Source: Margaritifera margaritifera (Eukaryota > Mollusca > Bivalvia > Unionida > Margaritiferidae). Taken from it: a DNA stretch of 64,000 bases. The translations under genes and the position numbers were made by a program. The notes under the pieces were generated by a model. The model did not search any database and was not told the DNA's origin. It saw only the letters and a list, made by a program, of their open reading frames with translations. The stretch lies in contig JAQPZY010001414.1 in assembly GCA_029931535.1 (NCBI GenBank), positions 2,062,001-2,126,000 on the forward strand, in the 5' to 3' direction. Each line of letters begins with the position of its first letter. The first letter of the stretch is position 1. This document shows positions 8,825 to 21,905 of the stretch, in pieces.

Positions 8825-11092
8825 GCCCGGTCTAAAAAACTTTCTAATTGCACTACTATTTGAAATATTTTATATCGTTTTGGTACCTATGTAAATAGTC
8901 CTGGATTACCTCTCTTCGTCACAGAAGCGTTGCAATATGTGCCGAAATTGATTAAGCTTCGGATGTACACTACCGATCCACATATATATCTAAAGACCTC
9001 TTTTTGGACATATCAAGAAATTTCAGAGGGAAACTTTTATTTATGTTTTATTGAAAATCTTATCAATTTTATCATTACAGTGTGCTCCCGAATTGAAATA
9101 AATTACTGGATATTTTCAAAACGGTAATTGAGAAATAACTCCACGAGGTTTCAAGTAAATGCACTGTTTAGTATGAGTAATTATTATGAAAGTAAATTTG
9201 ATTTTAGGTCACAGGCAACTAATTATTTTATGAACTACAGAACCAGACTATGTGTGGTGGTATATTAAATATCGTATTTAAAGAATGGAGGTCGTTGATC
9301 GGCTGAAAGTAATTATCGGGAAAATTACTGTAATTTTTCAGAAGAAGCCTATGTATTTGTAAATTGTACGCAATAGTAGACTTGAACCTAAAACATTTTC
9401 ATTGTATCGTTGTCGCCGCACAGGTAGACCTTGATGTAAACTAGAAGATCTCATCAGGTCGGATTTTTATAGTGGGCACTTTGAAGGGAATTTTTCTCAA
9501 AAAACGAGCTGGCCAACATATCATTTTAATCATTTCAAAAGTTACCTCTTGGATGGATTGTTCATAGGATATAAACGCGATTTGCTGGTCTTACTGCAAA
9601 AGCAAAACAATTTGGCCAAACATTAAAATTACGGTCTATGGGATTTTAATTAGTTATCTGTGCCCATATGTTCCAAAACGAATGCGTATCGATCCTTTTC
9701 ATAAATTATATTCAGAATGAGTACTCACGTGATAATATTACACATATATCAAATATAGAACAATATTTTATATGTGTAATATTACCACATGACATAAGTT
9801 GTGACGTAAATGACGCAATGTAAGGCAAAAGCTTCTCTTATACTCCCATGCCCCATTAGGGGTCTATGATGTTTACTAAGAAACAAAATCAGCGATAATC
9901 GTCATTTCAATAAATGTCAGAAAACTCTGTGAATAATTGCAGCCTTTCCTCACCAAGGCTCTCAAAAATGTGTTTATTTCCATTTTTTAAAAACAAATTA
10001 GTGTCTGGATGGGCACTTATGTCAATTATCTCTTTAACTGTGAATTCCATCTTTTTTCTTAGGTTTACAATCTTAAGCAAGTCATATATTTAAAAAAATT
10101 GTAAAAAAACAAGAAAAGAAACACCCAACAACAACAGAAAACACACACACACACACACAAACAAATGACAGAACATGACCGTATCAATAGAATTTATTGA
10201 TTCGGGTACTTTGATATGAAGATGATGGATATGTGGACTTGAGAAAATGAGAAACCAAGTTTCTACGGTAATCAAAGTGCACAAAATATATCCGACTGCA
10301 TCTTGGTACTTTTCGTGAGTGATGTAATATTTTTAATTATTATACTAACTAGCACCTCTAGATCATAACAAATAAAGATGTTGATGATCATATACATTTT
10401 ACTCATACAACACCTGTTGCCAGCTGCTGTCTACATGAGTTTCAATAGATTCAGTGCTGTAAAATATTCCAGTAATAATATATCGATTTCTTTCAGTTTA
10501 GTGACAAAGTGTTGTTATCGGTTGTATCTGAAATTGCAGTAGAAATACTTCATCACCAAATAAAAAAAAAATGTTTTTAAACAGACCTTCAGGCTTGGAC
10601 ATCTTACTGTAAGCAAATTTCCCTTTTTGTTTTCTGTCTGAGCTGCTTGATTAACAGCAATAAAACCTCAACAATTTCATAATGAAGACGCTTACTCGTG
10701 TAAAGAAAAATACATACCAAGCTAAAACTGTTAGTACACATTAATAATTCCAACATTTCTTTAAAGGAAAAAGTTAACCGTTTTAGTAAGTGAAGAATGG
10801 GCAGAATATAAATGTGGCAGAGTCATATAGTGTTATCCTTTTCCGTCCATTTGTCTCTGTCACACCATGATTAAGGTTTGTATTTAGGTTATTTCAGGCA
10901 CAATGGTGGGACATGCATGTTCCATGCACACATTTCTAGTTCTAATCTACTCAGGATATTTAATAGACTTTCGGTTGCAGGGCCTTAGTCTATGGGTAAC
11001 TAACAGGGAGACATATAATCACATGATAGGACGGTATTGATTAAAATACGTATTAACAGTCTGAATCGTTCTTGACTTCCCACGTGGAAGCC
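8825..11092. other. Intergenic, no gene seen
   Basis: The stretch is AT-rich with no convincing coding run; the 65-codon frame at 8930-9127 has low-complexity AT codon use. It contains the hairpin at 9726-9791, a short (AC)n at about 10142-10160, and presumably the promoter of the KCTD gene close to 11093. No clear TATA box is seen just upstream of the gene. Confidence 0.6.
9726..9791. repeat. 66-bp imperfect hairpin (inverted repeat)
   Basis: Arms of 23 bases (9726-9748 and 9769-9791) match at about 21 of 23 positions, with a 20-base AT-rich loop. It could be a fold-back MITE relic or a cruciform-prone site. No flanking target duplication is evident. Confidence 0.6.
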
Positions 11093-12421
11093 ATGTCAAA
11101 ATATCACTACTCTGCGGAAAAGGTTTTTAAAGTCAACGTTGGAGGCACACTCTATACAACCACTCGATCTACCCTTACAAAGTATGAGGGAAGCCTAATA
11201 TGGAGAATTTTCACGGGAGATATGGCGTGCCCGCGGGATGAGAGGGGCACTTACTTCCTTGACAGGGACGGGCACGTGTTCAGGTGAGTGTCTGATTACC
11301 TGTATTGTGTCTAAATATTTTCATCGAACTATAAATCTTGGAATCATTGCGAAAAACATGGTATCAGTGTTTAATGCAGAAGCAAAATACGAGTGAAAAA
11401 GAGAGCATTTTGAGTGTAGTTGATGTCGTTCGTAAATGGTGTGATTTGGTTGATTCTATACGTGTGAAGTGGAGGGAGGTGGGGTGGGATTGGAGGCGGT
11501 TGAGCGTGCATGTGACCTTGTTTCATATTTTAACACTCTTTACGTTGTAAATTTGTAGACATTGTTGTAAATACAAATTAAAAGATAGTTCTCTTTCAGC
11601 AGTGTTTGCGTCGTTCAAGGGAACACTTGCTAGTTATCTTCATTATATACACAGTAGTCAAATCCTTTCATCAACGTTAAGATCTATTATTAATTCAAGC
11701 AAACACTTCAATAAATGTAAAATCAATAAGTATATCACCTTATGACTATTGTTCTATTTTTAGTAACTCAACGTTAACAGAACTTTTCAAAGGTCTTTAT
11801 TTCTTGGATTTTGTTTACAAAAATGTAATCATTTGAGACATTGATAGCAGATTATGTCACTAATTCATGCCTACAACGGATACACTCTGTCTATTGATTA
11901 TATTTATTGTATTTTTTCTTCAAAATGTTTAGTAACGGATTTAAGATTTTTGATCTGCAACGGAAACCATATTAAACAATTTGTTTTACATAAAAATGAT
12001 ACTTCTGAGCAAAAGAAAAATTTCGATACTCTAATGGAAGCTTGAAGCATGATAGATATCCAAATGTCTCCAGTATTAGCTTCACACCCTATGCCATAGA
12101 GGCGAACTTGTTTCATTCAAATAAAGTACAAAACTATACCGGTGTATATATTTCAGATTCGTCTTGAACTACCTGCGCAGTGATAAACTCGTGGTTCCTC
12201 AAGGTTACAGAGACCTCGATATTCTGAAGGTGGAAGCGGATTATTATGGTCTGCAAGGATTAGTACAGGAAGTGGATTCTCTCATCGCCATGCGCAAACG
12301 TAGACGACGTCCCAGGCAGAGGAAGAAATCGAGTCAGAGTGTGGGAGAGTTACATCGTTTGGTCGAGAGGAATGGTGACCTATATTTATCCGACGAGGGA
12401 TCGGACTATTTCTACGACTGA
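11093..12421 (+). CDS. KCTD-type BTB/POZ (T1) domain protein, two exons
   Basis: Exon 1 is 11093-11283 and exon 2 is 12157-12421. The donor is CAG|GTGAGT and the acceptor TTTCAG|ATT; together they give 456 nt, 151 residues plus stop. The start is the ATG at 11093, 14 codons before VNVGG. The BTB/T1 fold is recognisable: FKVNVGGTLYTTTRSTL (strand 1 and helix 1), then RGTYFLDRDGHVF, and across the splice FVLNYLRSDKLVVPQGYRD and LKVEADYYGLQGL. The C-terminal tail holds a basic patch (MRKRRRRPRQRKK) followed by an acidic end (SDEGSDYFYD). KCTD proteins usually form oligomers and serve as CUL3 adaptors or modulate G-protein and channel complexes; which subfamily this belongs to is not decided. Possible poly(A) signals lie downstream (AATAAA-like near 12550 and 13240). 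Confidence 0.88.
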
Positions 12422-15400
12422 TTTCGATGAGACCGGTCTGAATCAATTTGTGAAAATTTCCAGGATATACAAATCGGCGGAAAGCTTTTCTTGTATTCTA
12501 CTGTTACAATTGGGCATTAATATAAATTATACAACAGAAAATGCCACCAAAATAAAACAAAAATTACGGAATACCCCGAAAAATATGGTTGTGGTTCTAT
12601 GCGCTTATACCCTATGTATTTACCTTCAAATTAATTATTATGTTTGGATGCACCCTGGAATAGCTGCATCAATATAAAGAAAACAGGTCCGGATATTTGT
12701 TGCTTATGAGGTTATGGGTAGAAATGTATTTTTGTTTACTTATGAGCAACAATATGACGCAGCTATTGAATTTGCAATTAAGGAATGAATTTTTCTTCAC
12801 TGAAACAAAAACTCTTAAGTATAGACTGAAATTTTATTTTAAAAATATATTTTTGTCTCATAGTATTAACATTTCCCATACTTGATAATGGATGCAAAGT
12901 AATTTGAGAAAGAATAAATTTCAGAATATGAAATAAAAACGAGGCAATTCTCTCAGTTACTGTGTCTAAACAGTATGTGTGGAGACAAAAAGTTCTATTA
13001 ACAAAATATGTGACGTCGGTGTTAATATGTATTTTGTACACAAACATATACATACACATAATGGATTTACCTGAGATTCTATCATATTGGCAATTCTTGT
13101 TCGTCATATTTTGTAATACTAAGCTTGTCTTAAGTCCAAAATCAATACTGTAATGCTGTTACTTTTTTAATGAATGTATTATATGGTTCACTTCCATTTT
13201 CTAGAGTTTATTTATGTAAGGTTATTGTTGAAATGTATAAAATAAAAGATTTGTAAACTGAGATAGAAAATACATGCCGTGCACATCAAAATTCTGGAAA
13301 GTTGTAGGAAAACAAATACCTCACACATAAAACTGCGCTTTGACTTAGCAGAAGACCAGGGGCAAAACTCGCTTTGACTTACTAGCAGACCAGGGGCAAA
13401 ACTCGATAAAGAGGATGCAAACCATGTCGTATAGAATCAAGCAATGAAACAATTAATTTGTAAAAGCAGAAAAGTATTCTTAAAAGAAATATATCCTCTA
13501 TTAATTTAGTTGACAACCCATTCCCTGGAAGAAAAAAATAAATATTTTAAAAAAAAATCCAACATAAAAACAAAACAAAACATCAAAGTAATAGCATCTA
13601 ACGTCATGCAGCTAGCTACGCTAGACAGGTGAGGACAAAAAAGTCAAGAAAAGCGGTCTGTAGACAGTTGTTTACTGTAAGGAAATGTGAAGCGAGCTTA
13701 CTTTTCCCATTGTTAATGAGGCAGTATTGCTGTGTCATTTGCCTTAGACTGATTATCAAAATGATGATCAGACTTGATCTTTCAATTTGCTTTCAGGGGC
13801 TGTTAAACCTTACTTAGAAAACAAGTCTAGACAGGAAGAAACAGAGCAAGCAAAATGCCAGCTGATAACTATTGTAAAGTGTCTTTCACTCTGGATTCCG
13901 CCATTACTTACAATGCTGTTTATTGAGGTTTTTTTTTTTTTTATAAGTAATAATAGCTAGTATGTTTCAATAATTTTATTCCTGATTCAAAAGATTTATT
14001 ATTAACAAAATCGGCAATATGCACTGCATGGTTTGTGTGAACAGCTTGCACTTTCAGTCGGAAGTAGCCAAAATAAATAGTATTCCTTTACATTGACCAA
14101 AAAAGATGAACTAATTTTGGAATGTGATTAATGATGCTATGTAAATATGCATTCGTGAGAAAAGACTTTTTATTCAAGTTCAAAATTGATTTTAGGCTTG
14201 CACATTCTCATGTAAATACTCTAAAACTTTCCTGGGTGTCTCGTCCATTTCATGTCATTTTGTGATACTGGCCTTAAAATAAAAAATAAAAATATTTTTT
14301 TTTGGATTGTCAATAAATAGTCGAACTTTGTTAAATAGAACATGTGTGGGCATACATTTATGTGGCGAAAAAAGTTTGACAAGAGTTAAACTTAACTTCT
14401 TGTTCGCTTTTTGTGGTATATTTTCGTTTTCGTTCTCCGATTTTATAATTTCGATGGATAATGTAGTAACGTTTGGTAAAGACGTCCATTCTTGTGGATA
14501 TATGAATACTTTTCACGAGTGAGAAGATATATTTCTTGTCTAACTCTCTAGTGAAAATTACAGCTATGAATAGCGAATAATGCACGTATATTTTGCTTGT
14601 ATTATACTAATATTTATAAAATTTAAATGGAAAGCACATCGCTTTACTGGTGGCTTTCGGAAATTAATTGAGTTTCCTCTGTTTCAACATTCTCTTTTCA
14701 TTATTTGGTTGTTTCGGTGCGAAATGTCAAGACCGATACTCGTACACTTAAAATGTATTTGAGGTTTTCTATAGGTAACGAAAGTAGTTTTGGTAGTGGA
14801 TATTTCTAAGGTTTACCTTCATTTTACGGAGCTAAAGACAATATCGTTATGTTGGGGTGTAGGAATCCAACTTCCTTCTGAGACAGGTGTCTTTGTAATA
14901 AAAATCTTTTTAACAAAATCTTTTCTTTCATCGCTAGACCAGCTTTGCTCGCGCCTTTAATCCTAAGACTTTGCTATTCTACATATCGTGTCATGGCTCA
15001 TATAGGCCACTGCATCCCTTATTTAGTAATGATGTACTTCAAACCATTAACAATTATGCCTTAGTAAAGGATGATTAAATATAAAATGTATGAGCCGTGA
15101 CGCCAGATGCGGAAGTAAACAACATTAGCATCAGAGAAACATTCGCCCAGCGAGAGTCTGGTAAAGACCTATGCAAATGACTAAAACGCTCAGAAAAAAA
15201 AAGAATTTTTTTTTACCAGAATCTTGTACATTTAATGATTTAAAGTCGTTGATTCATCAGGGTCAAGTTCACTTCAGAGAAAGGTAATAGTTGGGCGTAT
15301 AGGCTGCGTATACTTGATAAGAACGAGAAAGCTTGTCTATTACAGCATGCATGAACATGCATAACAATAACTATTTGTTCGAGCGGAATAGGGCCTAATG

Positions 15401-16279
15401 AATATTCGATATAAAGGTCACAAGACCAGTTCCGTCTTGTCGAACACATGCACAATGTTATCAGTTTTGTTTGTATTTTCGACTCGGTAAATAGAACATG
15501 TAAAGACAGAGCCGATTTTTGCGGCACGAACATCCTGCAAACCGTGCAACGGTGTTATAAAAGATCATCGACACCCATTGGTAGCATTAAATGTGCAGAC
15601 CTTTACCAGGCACTTGCTGTGCATAGGTCTTTCGGAGTCACTCGAGAGTCTTGTTGAACGAAACTCGCTCCAGATGCAAACGATCGAGGAAAGGTCAGTG
15701 AGGCAGCTCGCTAATCAATAAAACGGAGAAAATTGCACACTTAATTATTTAGACGTATGTCTCAAAATGAGTCTTGATTCCCACCCCAAACAGCATGCAA
15801 TCTCTTTGCTCTGCAAATTAAGGAAAGCCCTAACAAATACTTGCCATAAAATTGATGTGGTTTGCGAAAGAAAACATTGCATGAGTAAAGTTTATGACTT
15901 TTTGTCTACAATGTTTCACAGACCTGAATACACAAATACTAAAAAGGGGATTGTAAGATAGGAGCAAGTCGTCTATTTTTACAATCCATGGAAATGGTGA
16001 TGGAAGCAAAATAAATGCCTTACAAAAAAACTTTAGTTTCCATTAATGAGAGGACCCATTACCGTTATCGGATATATTGTTTTGTGCTTTATGCATTCTG
16101 TATATTTAATTATAATCTTTTATTTGTTGTTATTATGTAATATTTAATTTAAGTAAGTCAATAAAAAGGAGTTCCCTCTTAAAATTATGTTTTTAACAGT
16201 TACTTGTTATTTTCTTTTTAAACCAATTATACATACTTTATGCATCCTGGAAATAAATTAAAAAAGAAAATGTTTCAAT

Positions 16280-16281
<2 letters not shown>
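12422..16281. other. KCTD 3' flank and intergenic, no further gene seen
   Basis: The first several hundred bases are probably the KCTD 3' UTR. Frames of 60-112 codons occur (12339-12677 overlaps the KCTD stop; 15448-15657), but none shows a known motif or conserved-looking composition. A 34-bp duplication lies at 13336-13403. Homopolymer runs and AT-rich DNA fill the rest. Confidence 0.5.
13336..13403. repeat. 34-bp direct duplication (2 copies)
   Basis: Two adjacent units both begin CGCTTTGACTTA and end ACCAGGGGCAAAACT, differing by a few bases in the middle. Confidence 0.8.

Positions 16282-16346
<65 letters not shown>
16282..16346. repeat. (CT)n microsatellite
   Basis: An uninterrupted CT dinucleotide run of 65 bases. 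On the minus strand it produces an artefactual Arg-Glu repeat ORF. Confidence 0.98.
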
Positions 16347-16349
<3 letters not shown>

Positions 16350-16613
16350 GCGACGACAACACTATTAAGAGTGAACAATTGACCTTGGCATAAATGTACA
16401 GTAAATGTATGGAATTTTATTTTGGAAATAAATTTAAAAATCGTGTTACATATATTGATTACGATGTGCATGTGATAGATATGCGGTTGATCGGGAAATT
16501 ATTTGTAAGGAAGTAAGTTAAGAAAATTATATGTTAGATATAGGTGTATTTAATATTAGTAAAAAAAAACATGTTTTAAGGTTTATTGATCATATTGACA
16601 AAAATAAAATATG

Positions 16614-16811
16614 GGAAATGCATGCTCCATGCTTAATGGAAATATTGGAAATGCACGCTCCATGCTTAATGGTAATATTGGAAATGCACGCTCCATGCTT
16701 AATGGCAATATGGAAAATGCATGCTCCATGCTTAATGGCAATATCTGAAATGCATGCTCCATGCTTAATGGCAATATCTGAAATGCATGTTCCATGCTTA
16801 ATGGCAATATT
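16614..16811. repeat. 33-bp minisatellite, six units, open in frames on both strands
   Basis: Six head-to-tail units, each with a core like ATGCTCCATGCTTAATGG, differ at a few positions. Because 33 is divisible by three, the plus strand gives an 11-residue repeat (MHAPCLMAILE and variants) within a 103-codon frame at 16531-16842, and the minus strand stays open in two frames. No start context or domain supports a gene; the frame is best explained by the period. Confidence 0.9.
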
Positions 16812-18600
16812 GGAAATGGCCAAAGTATTCAAATGTACATAGAAGAGTTGGAGACTGTTATTAAGACAGTACAACATACTTCATAGCAAAGAGAAATGGT
16901 CATTCACTTTAATTAGAAAATAAAGCCTTTTGAAAATTAGAAGACACTAGATTTTCCTCAGTGAACGATTGACCAATTAGAAACCTGAATCTTCAATGAT
17001 GTAGTGAAATTCAGTACCGTTGGAATATAAAAATACAAGTAACAATTAGATCATGTTCGAGTCAAAGTGTAATCCCAACATAAACAACCATCTTTCGCCT
17101 CCATGCTGTTAACTTTATCGCACCTGTAAAATATGGGCCATGTAAAGTTATAATTAGTTTCATACCAAGTGTGTCAACAGTACGATGATGAATGATTTCT
17201 ATCTAAATTTTGCAAACTACTGAAAAAAAAATAATGGACATATAAAAATAAGAGCGGAAGCAAGGGATATAATTAGTTTGAAAATGAACAACAGCCACAT
17301 TCCTAGACTACCAGAAAACAGAAAAACAAAGAAAACAATAAATAAATAAATAAATAAATAAATAATATGGTATTTTGGAGATTACTACACTTGCTCCTGT
17401 GTAAATGGCTTACGATAGCCGTTACAACTATAAAGCAGGTATTGTTGATACCAGAAAAGATTGCGGCTGATGAAATTACCTTATGGGTAATAAATGATGA
17501 AAACATAGGATATACTTTTTCCTTTTTGCTAGATAGCAGCGGTCTGACACAAGAAGGTATATGGAGATTGGATCACAGTTACAGGTCTTGTGTGATATGC
17601 ATTTTTAGGTGCTCAGTTTCAAAATAGAGAGCATGATACACAATCTGTTTCCACTGTTCAAGTCATTAAAAAAATATTCGAAATTAATTTTAGGTGAATA
17701 AGTCTATGTCTCAGATGAAAACATCACGATACGATTTCAGGTTTTAAAGTTACAATAGATTATTCTGTTTGTGGTGATGGCATAGTTTTATTACCGAACG
17801 AGTAGTAAATATGTGCGAACGTGAGCACACCTGATAATAATTTATAAAACTTTAAAAAACGAAATGGAAAATTGATCAAATAAATTTTTTTGGCTTTACG
17901 TTTCAGTAAACGTTGTTATGTTGTTTTCGCCGATGGACTTTCACTTATAAACTTGCGATGAAGTTTACACTATTGATTAAGTAACAATTGTGTCAGTCAA
18001 AAGTCCATTTGCTATCAGGTAGACGACTGTGAGCTGTCTAAACGATCACCATTTTATCTTTGAAAAAGCTGGATAGATTACAGCGATGTAATCTAAAAAG
18101 TCTTTAAATCAAAGACTTTTCTAATGCTGAGCTGCAAAACTATACAGCATCATTTTCTCCTCTCTTTTTGCAAAGTATCTAATGACTATTCAAGCTCATT
18201 CTGAGAAATTTAAGTGTGATGTTCAGTAAAGCTGTATTTGTTGCTATGTCTCTCCGTGGAGATGTAGCAATACAGAAAAGAAATTCAATTTATGTATTTA
18301 TCATTAAGGAATTATGCAATTCATTCAGAGCTAATTGTATCGTACTGATGGCAAATGTTTTTCAGTACCTTCCTTTTGGTATCACTTCAGCTACTTTTGC
18401 AAGTATAATCTTAAATATGAAATTCGGAGGAAGAAAATATGGATGCAGTAGACATTGAACTGTTTGTATTTTTTGTGGGGTTTTTTCAATTTGTACTGCA
18501 TTAGTACCATTATTTTATACATAACCAGCTCCTGATTGTAGCTTTCGCAATATTTCATTCATCATACCTTGTTCGATCTTGTTTGTTCTAATCATAGTAG
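16812..18600. other. Intergenic; two weak plus-strand ORFs
   Basis: The frame at 17367-17627 (86 codons) starts with a hydrophobic stretch and later reads DENIGYTFSFLLDSSGLTQE; that at 18216-18458 (80 codons) includes a hydrophobic run. No family is recognised for either. A TAAA repeat (17336-17364) and a dispersed repeat (17991-18044) are also present. Confidence 0.3.
17991..18044 (+). repeat. Dispersed repeat, related copy at 32774-32827
   Basis: The core GTCCATTTGCTATCAGGTAG is identical in both places and the flanks match with few changes (TGTCAG before, TAAACG after). A more diverged version may lie near 33068-33110. It could be a piece of an interspersed element. Confidence 0.7.
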
Positions 18601-20900
18601 GTAACCACAAATCACTGAACACTATGAAAATGTTGTAGTCATTTAACTTGAAAAAGATCATTGCTTCCGTATGATATGGTGATTTGTTTAACAAGCACTC
18701 TACCCAAATTGATTTACCAAAGCATTATTAGCATCTGTTTTGACCTTCAGAGGAAACGACACTAAGAGATTACCCGACGCAATCAATATATTTTGAGTTA
18801 GATTTGGTACTGCTATCTTAAAAACTTCTTTTTCGGGTTTAATGTTGCGGTACCTGAACCTGCTTGTAGTATTTACCGTATGACGGCATTCTATTTATAT
18901 ACTATAAAAAAGTCAGAGCTTTTCACGGAAACTTGTGAGCAACATACATACTAATACCCATTACAAGTGCGATGCATATGTATTTGTATTTTACTTGACT
19001 AACAGAAGGCTGGTAAACATCATTCTGTTTAGTTTGTATTCGAATTTTAAGTCTTGCCTTACCATTAGAACGGTTTAAATATTTTATGTTTAATAAAACC
19101 CAAGACTAAATGCATAGAGACAAATCATCGTCCATGTTGTTTAACTAGTGTGTCACCAAACCTTGCTCTCTCACTCTTTGGTTCAAACAGTCAAGCGTCT
19201 TTTATCTGTTTTCATTGAATTCTGCATTTCTTCTCTGGCACTCTTCTAATAATAAGTAGTGTATAATTCTTTAATCATCAGATCCATATGGATCAAATAA
19301 GTTGAAAAGCAAGTCACTTCATTTAAATGATAAGCTGTTAGCTATTGTTCCTCCAGTCATAACTGCTGCTGTGCCCATTCGTTGTTATGAACAAAGCAAT
19401 CAAACTTGTGCAGAAGGCACACGCCATTTATTGTATTTATGAGTGACACATTTTAATACTGCTGTTAGTTGTTATCTTGCATGCGTTCGGATCAGGTAAT
19501 ATGTTTTCAATACAATTATTAAAACAGTGTTCCCTTCCAGATAGTATTTACGTAATTCTTTGATACTGTAAATTCTATCTTCAGATTCTCTTTGATTCAC
19601 TAATAAGTAAGCAGCACGTAGCTTGTTCACCTACAATTAAATGTAAAAATCAACATTTTCTTCAGGAGAATATTTTGGATATTAACATATATTAAGCTGA
19701 TAACAATTGTACATACTCCTGACGTTTTATTTGCATGACATATTGATCTGAAGCATCTGTTGTGTATAACTTGTAATCAGCAAAACGTAATAGAGCGTAG
19801 TTAGATATATAAATGTTAACCAATGTATGTGGTGTAGTTTCTGCTTTAAAAATTTTCAATAAACGTTTTGTATCTTCAGCATAAACTAGAAAACTAAAAG
19901 TAAATGTTGTTAGTATTGCTTTACAGATTTGTATTTCCCTCACTGATATGTAATTTAATTCAATGCCATCCAGATATTTCTGATTCGATACAATTCGAAA
20001 TCGTACAGCAATATCATTATTGCAAATAGTTTAATCTTTTGCATCAAAATTTTGTTTTGGTTTTGCTCCAAATCAATTGCATCTTTTCTCATTCTTTTAA
20101 TCCTATTGTCTATTTCGTGAACACAACCTTGTGCCACACCGATGTTATTGACTTTTTCGATGAACATATACCTTTGTGTCTATATTTAGATTATTCAAAC
20201 GTAGCATGTAACAGGCCGTGAAATTAAAGGAATGTGACATCTTTTATCGTTTTAATGTCATTACCCAAATATGCTTTCATTCACATTCATTTTGTTGTTG
20301 ACATCCTTTATCTGTTTGGTTATCTCTATTAAATCATTCCTTTTCTGACTCTGACGATGCGTTAGTATTAGTTGCTATTTTGCTGTTGAGGTCATTAACT
20401 TGTGTGCTAAAATCATTCTAATCAGGTCATTAATTTGTGTCCTAAAATCATTCTAATGAGGTCATTCATTTGTGTGCTAAAAGCATTCTTCCTAATTTCT
20501 TGATCGTTCAGTTGTGTTTCGTTATTCATATATTCATATCTCTTTGAAACTGTTTAAGTTAGGATTGCAAAGTCCCATAGTTTTCCATATAATTTTAAAT
20601 TTTCTTCATATGACTCTCTCTGTCATGGTGTTTATCCTTTTAGTTTTAGATAGGTTGGAAATAATGTCGGATTTTAGGCATTATCTACTCTTTTTTCATG
20701 CTGTTTGCAAGACAGTGATATAATACTGAATCTGTTGGAACAATTTCTGTGCATATAAGCATTTTCTCTGTTATCATCAATTTTAGTAGCTCTGAGATTT
20801 TGTTAGCTCCTTCAGTACCACTCTGTTCAATGGGTTTAAATTTATTGACAACTTGCTCGATCCTCCTCGTGATAATTTTCAAACTGTTGTTCTCCAAAGT
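18600..20900 (-). pseudogene. Decayed coding-like tract, unidentified
   Basis: On the minus strand several frames read like protein: 20897-20685 (KIITRRIEQVVNKFKPIE, a helix-rich piece), 20167-19955 (DNRIKRMRKDAIDLEQNQNK, then a hydrophobic segment), 19943-19692 (LVYAEDTKRLLKIFKAETTP) and 19560-19400. Stops and frame changes separate them. The plus strand shows nothing comparable here. No domain is recognised. Style and AT-richness resemble 31.5-48 kb, so both may come from the same kind of element; that is inference. Confidence 0.3.
20391..20491. repeat. 35-bp tandem repeat, about three units
   Basis: Units begin GTCATTAACTTGTGTGCTAA and repeat at 20391, 20426 and 20461 with a few substitutions. 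Confidence 0.85.
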
Positions 20901-21045
20901 CTTACCTATTTGATTATCAACTCATTTTGTGCACAAAACGTTCATTAGCCACACCAGATTTTGTTTCTGGATTGGCTAAATTGGTAATGCTATTATGGCT
21001 GATATTTTCGTCAGTTTCTAATACAGCAATTTTTTGTTGTTGTTG

Positions 21046-21074
21046 TTTTTTTTTTTTTTTTTTTTTTTTTTTTT
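21046..21074. repeat. Poly(T) run
   Basis: 29 T in a row, following short GTT repeats; it produces an artefactual poly-Phe ORF. Confidence 0.95.
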
Positions 21075-21146
21075 GTTTTGTTTGCTTGTTTGTTTGTTTT
21101 TTGTTTTTATCTCTTTCTGTAAAAAGGTATTTAGACGTAAAAACTG

Positions 21147-21197
21147 ACTAGAACCTCTGAGATCTATCGTTGTTCTCATTCTACACTAGAACCTGTA
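21147..21197. repeat. Remnant of the 38-bp satellite left of the LINE insertion
   Basis: AGAACCTCTGAGATCTATCG, then TTCTCATTCTACACTAGAAC, matches the satellite unit that resumes at 22112. It breaks off where LINE sequence starts (about 21198). Confidence 0.8.
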
Positions 21198-21905
21198 GCC
21201 ATTCTGATTACCACACAAAGATTTTCTCATTCACATCCTTTACCTCAAACAATAAATATCAGCAACACCAATATTAAATTCACACAGTCAGTACGTAACC
21301 TAGGTGTTACTCTAGACAGTACACTCTCATTGCATCAACATGTCATGAACATATGCAAGGCTGCATACCTTGTACTGAGACGGATCAGTTCCATTCGCAA
21401 TTATCTTTCAGTTGATGCCACTAAAACACTTGTGTGTTCCTTAGTACTTTCAAGACTGGACTGTTGTAACTCAATTCTATCTGGTTCATCTCAGTATCTA
21501 CTCCAGAAACTTCAAAAAGTTCAAAACACAGCTGCTCGGATCATTCTTAGAGTACCACGAACAGAGCACACCTCTCCCCTGCTCTCTATCCTACACTGGC
21601 TACCCATTCGATCCAGAATCAAACACAAAATGTGTTCTCTGTGCTACGTTTCACTGACTGGCACCAGTCCAACATACCTATCTCACATCACCCATGTGTA
21701 CACACCAGCAAGATACTTACGCTCCTCTTCCGACACCCGTATTCTCATTATTCGCCATACCAAAATGAAGTCATACGGACAACGTTCTTTTGCATACCAG
21801 GGCCCAGCAACGTGGAACGAATTGCCAACTGAACTTAGACACAAAGACACAGTGATCTCATTCAAGAGTGTTCTTAAAACTCACCTTTTTCGACTGCAAG
21901 AATAG
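21198..21905 (+). CDS. C-terminal part of LINE ORF2 (RT connection/thumb and C-terminal domain)
   Basis: One open frame of about 236 codons runs from the truncation point to TAG at 21903-21905. It includes SVRNLGVTLDSTLSLHQHV, the region after the RT palm, then SRLDCCNSILSG, LQKVQNTAARII, LHWLPIRSRIKHKMC and the conserved tail FAYQGPATWNELP. The catalytic YADD box and endonuclease lie upstream in full elements and are absent here, so this copy is inactive although its frame is undamaged, which suggests a fairly recent insertion. It inserted into satellite DNA. Confidence 0.88.
   Translation, partial: AILITTQRFSHSHPLPQTINISNTNIKFTQSVRNLGVTLDSTLSLHQHVMNICKAAYLVLRRISSIRNYLSVDATKTLVCSLVLSRLDCCNSILSGSSQYLLQKLQKVQNTAARIILRVPRTEHTSPLLSILHWLPIRSRIKHKMCSLCYVSLTGTSPTYLSHITHVYTPARYLRSSSDTRILIIRHTKMKSYGQRSFAYQGPATWNELPTELRHKDTVISFKSVLKTHLFRLQE

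Noticed and set aside
9726..9791. TAATATTAC, the nick-site nonanucleotide of geminivirus-type rolling-circle origins, occurs in both arms of a hairpin.
   Set aside because: It lies in the stems, not the loop, in AT-rich DNA, and no Rep-like gene is nearby; most likely chance within a fold-back repeat.
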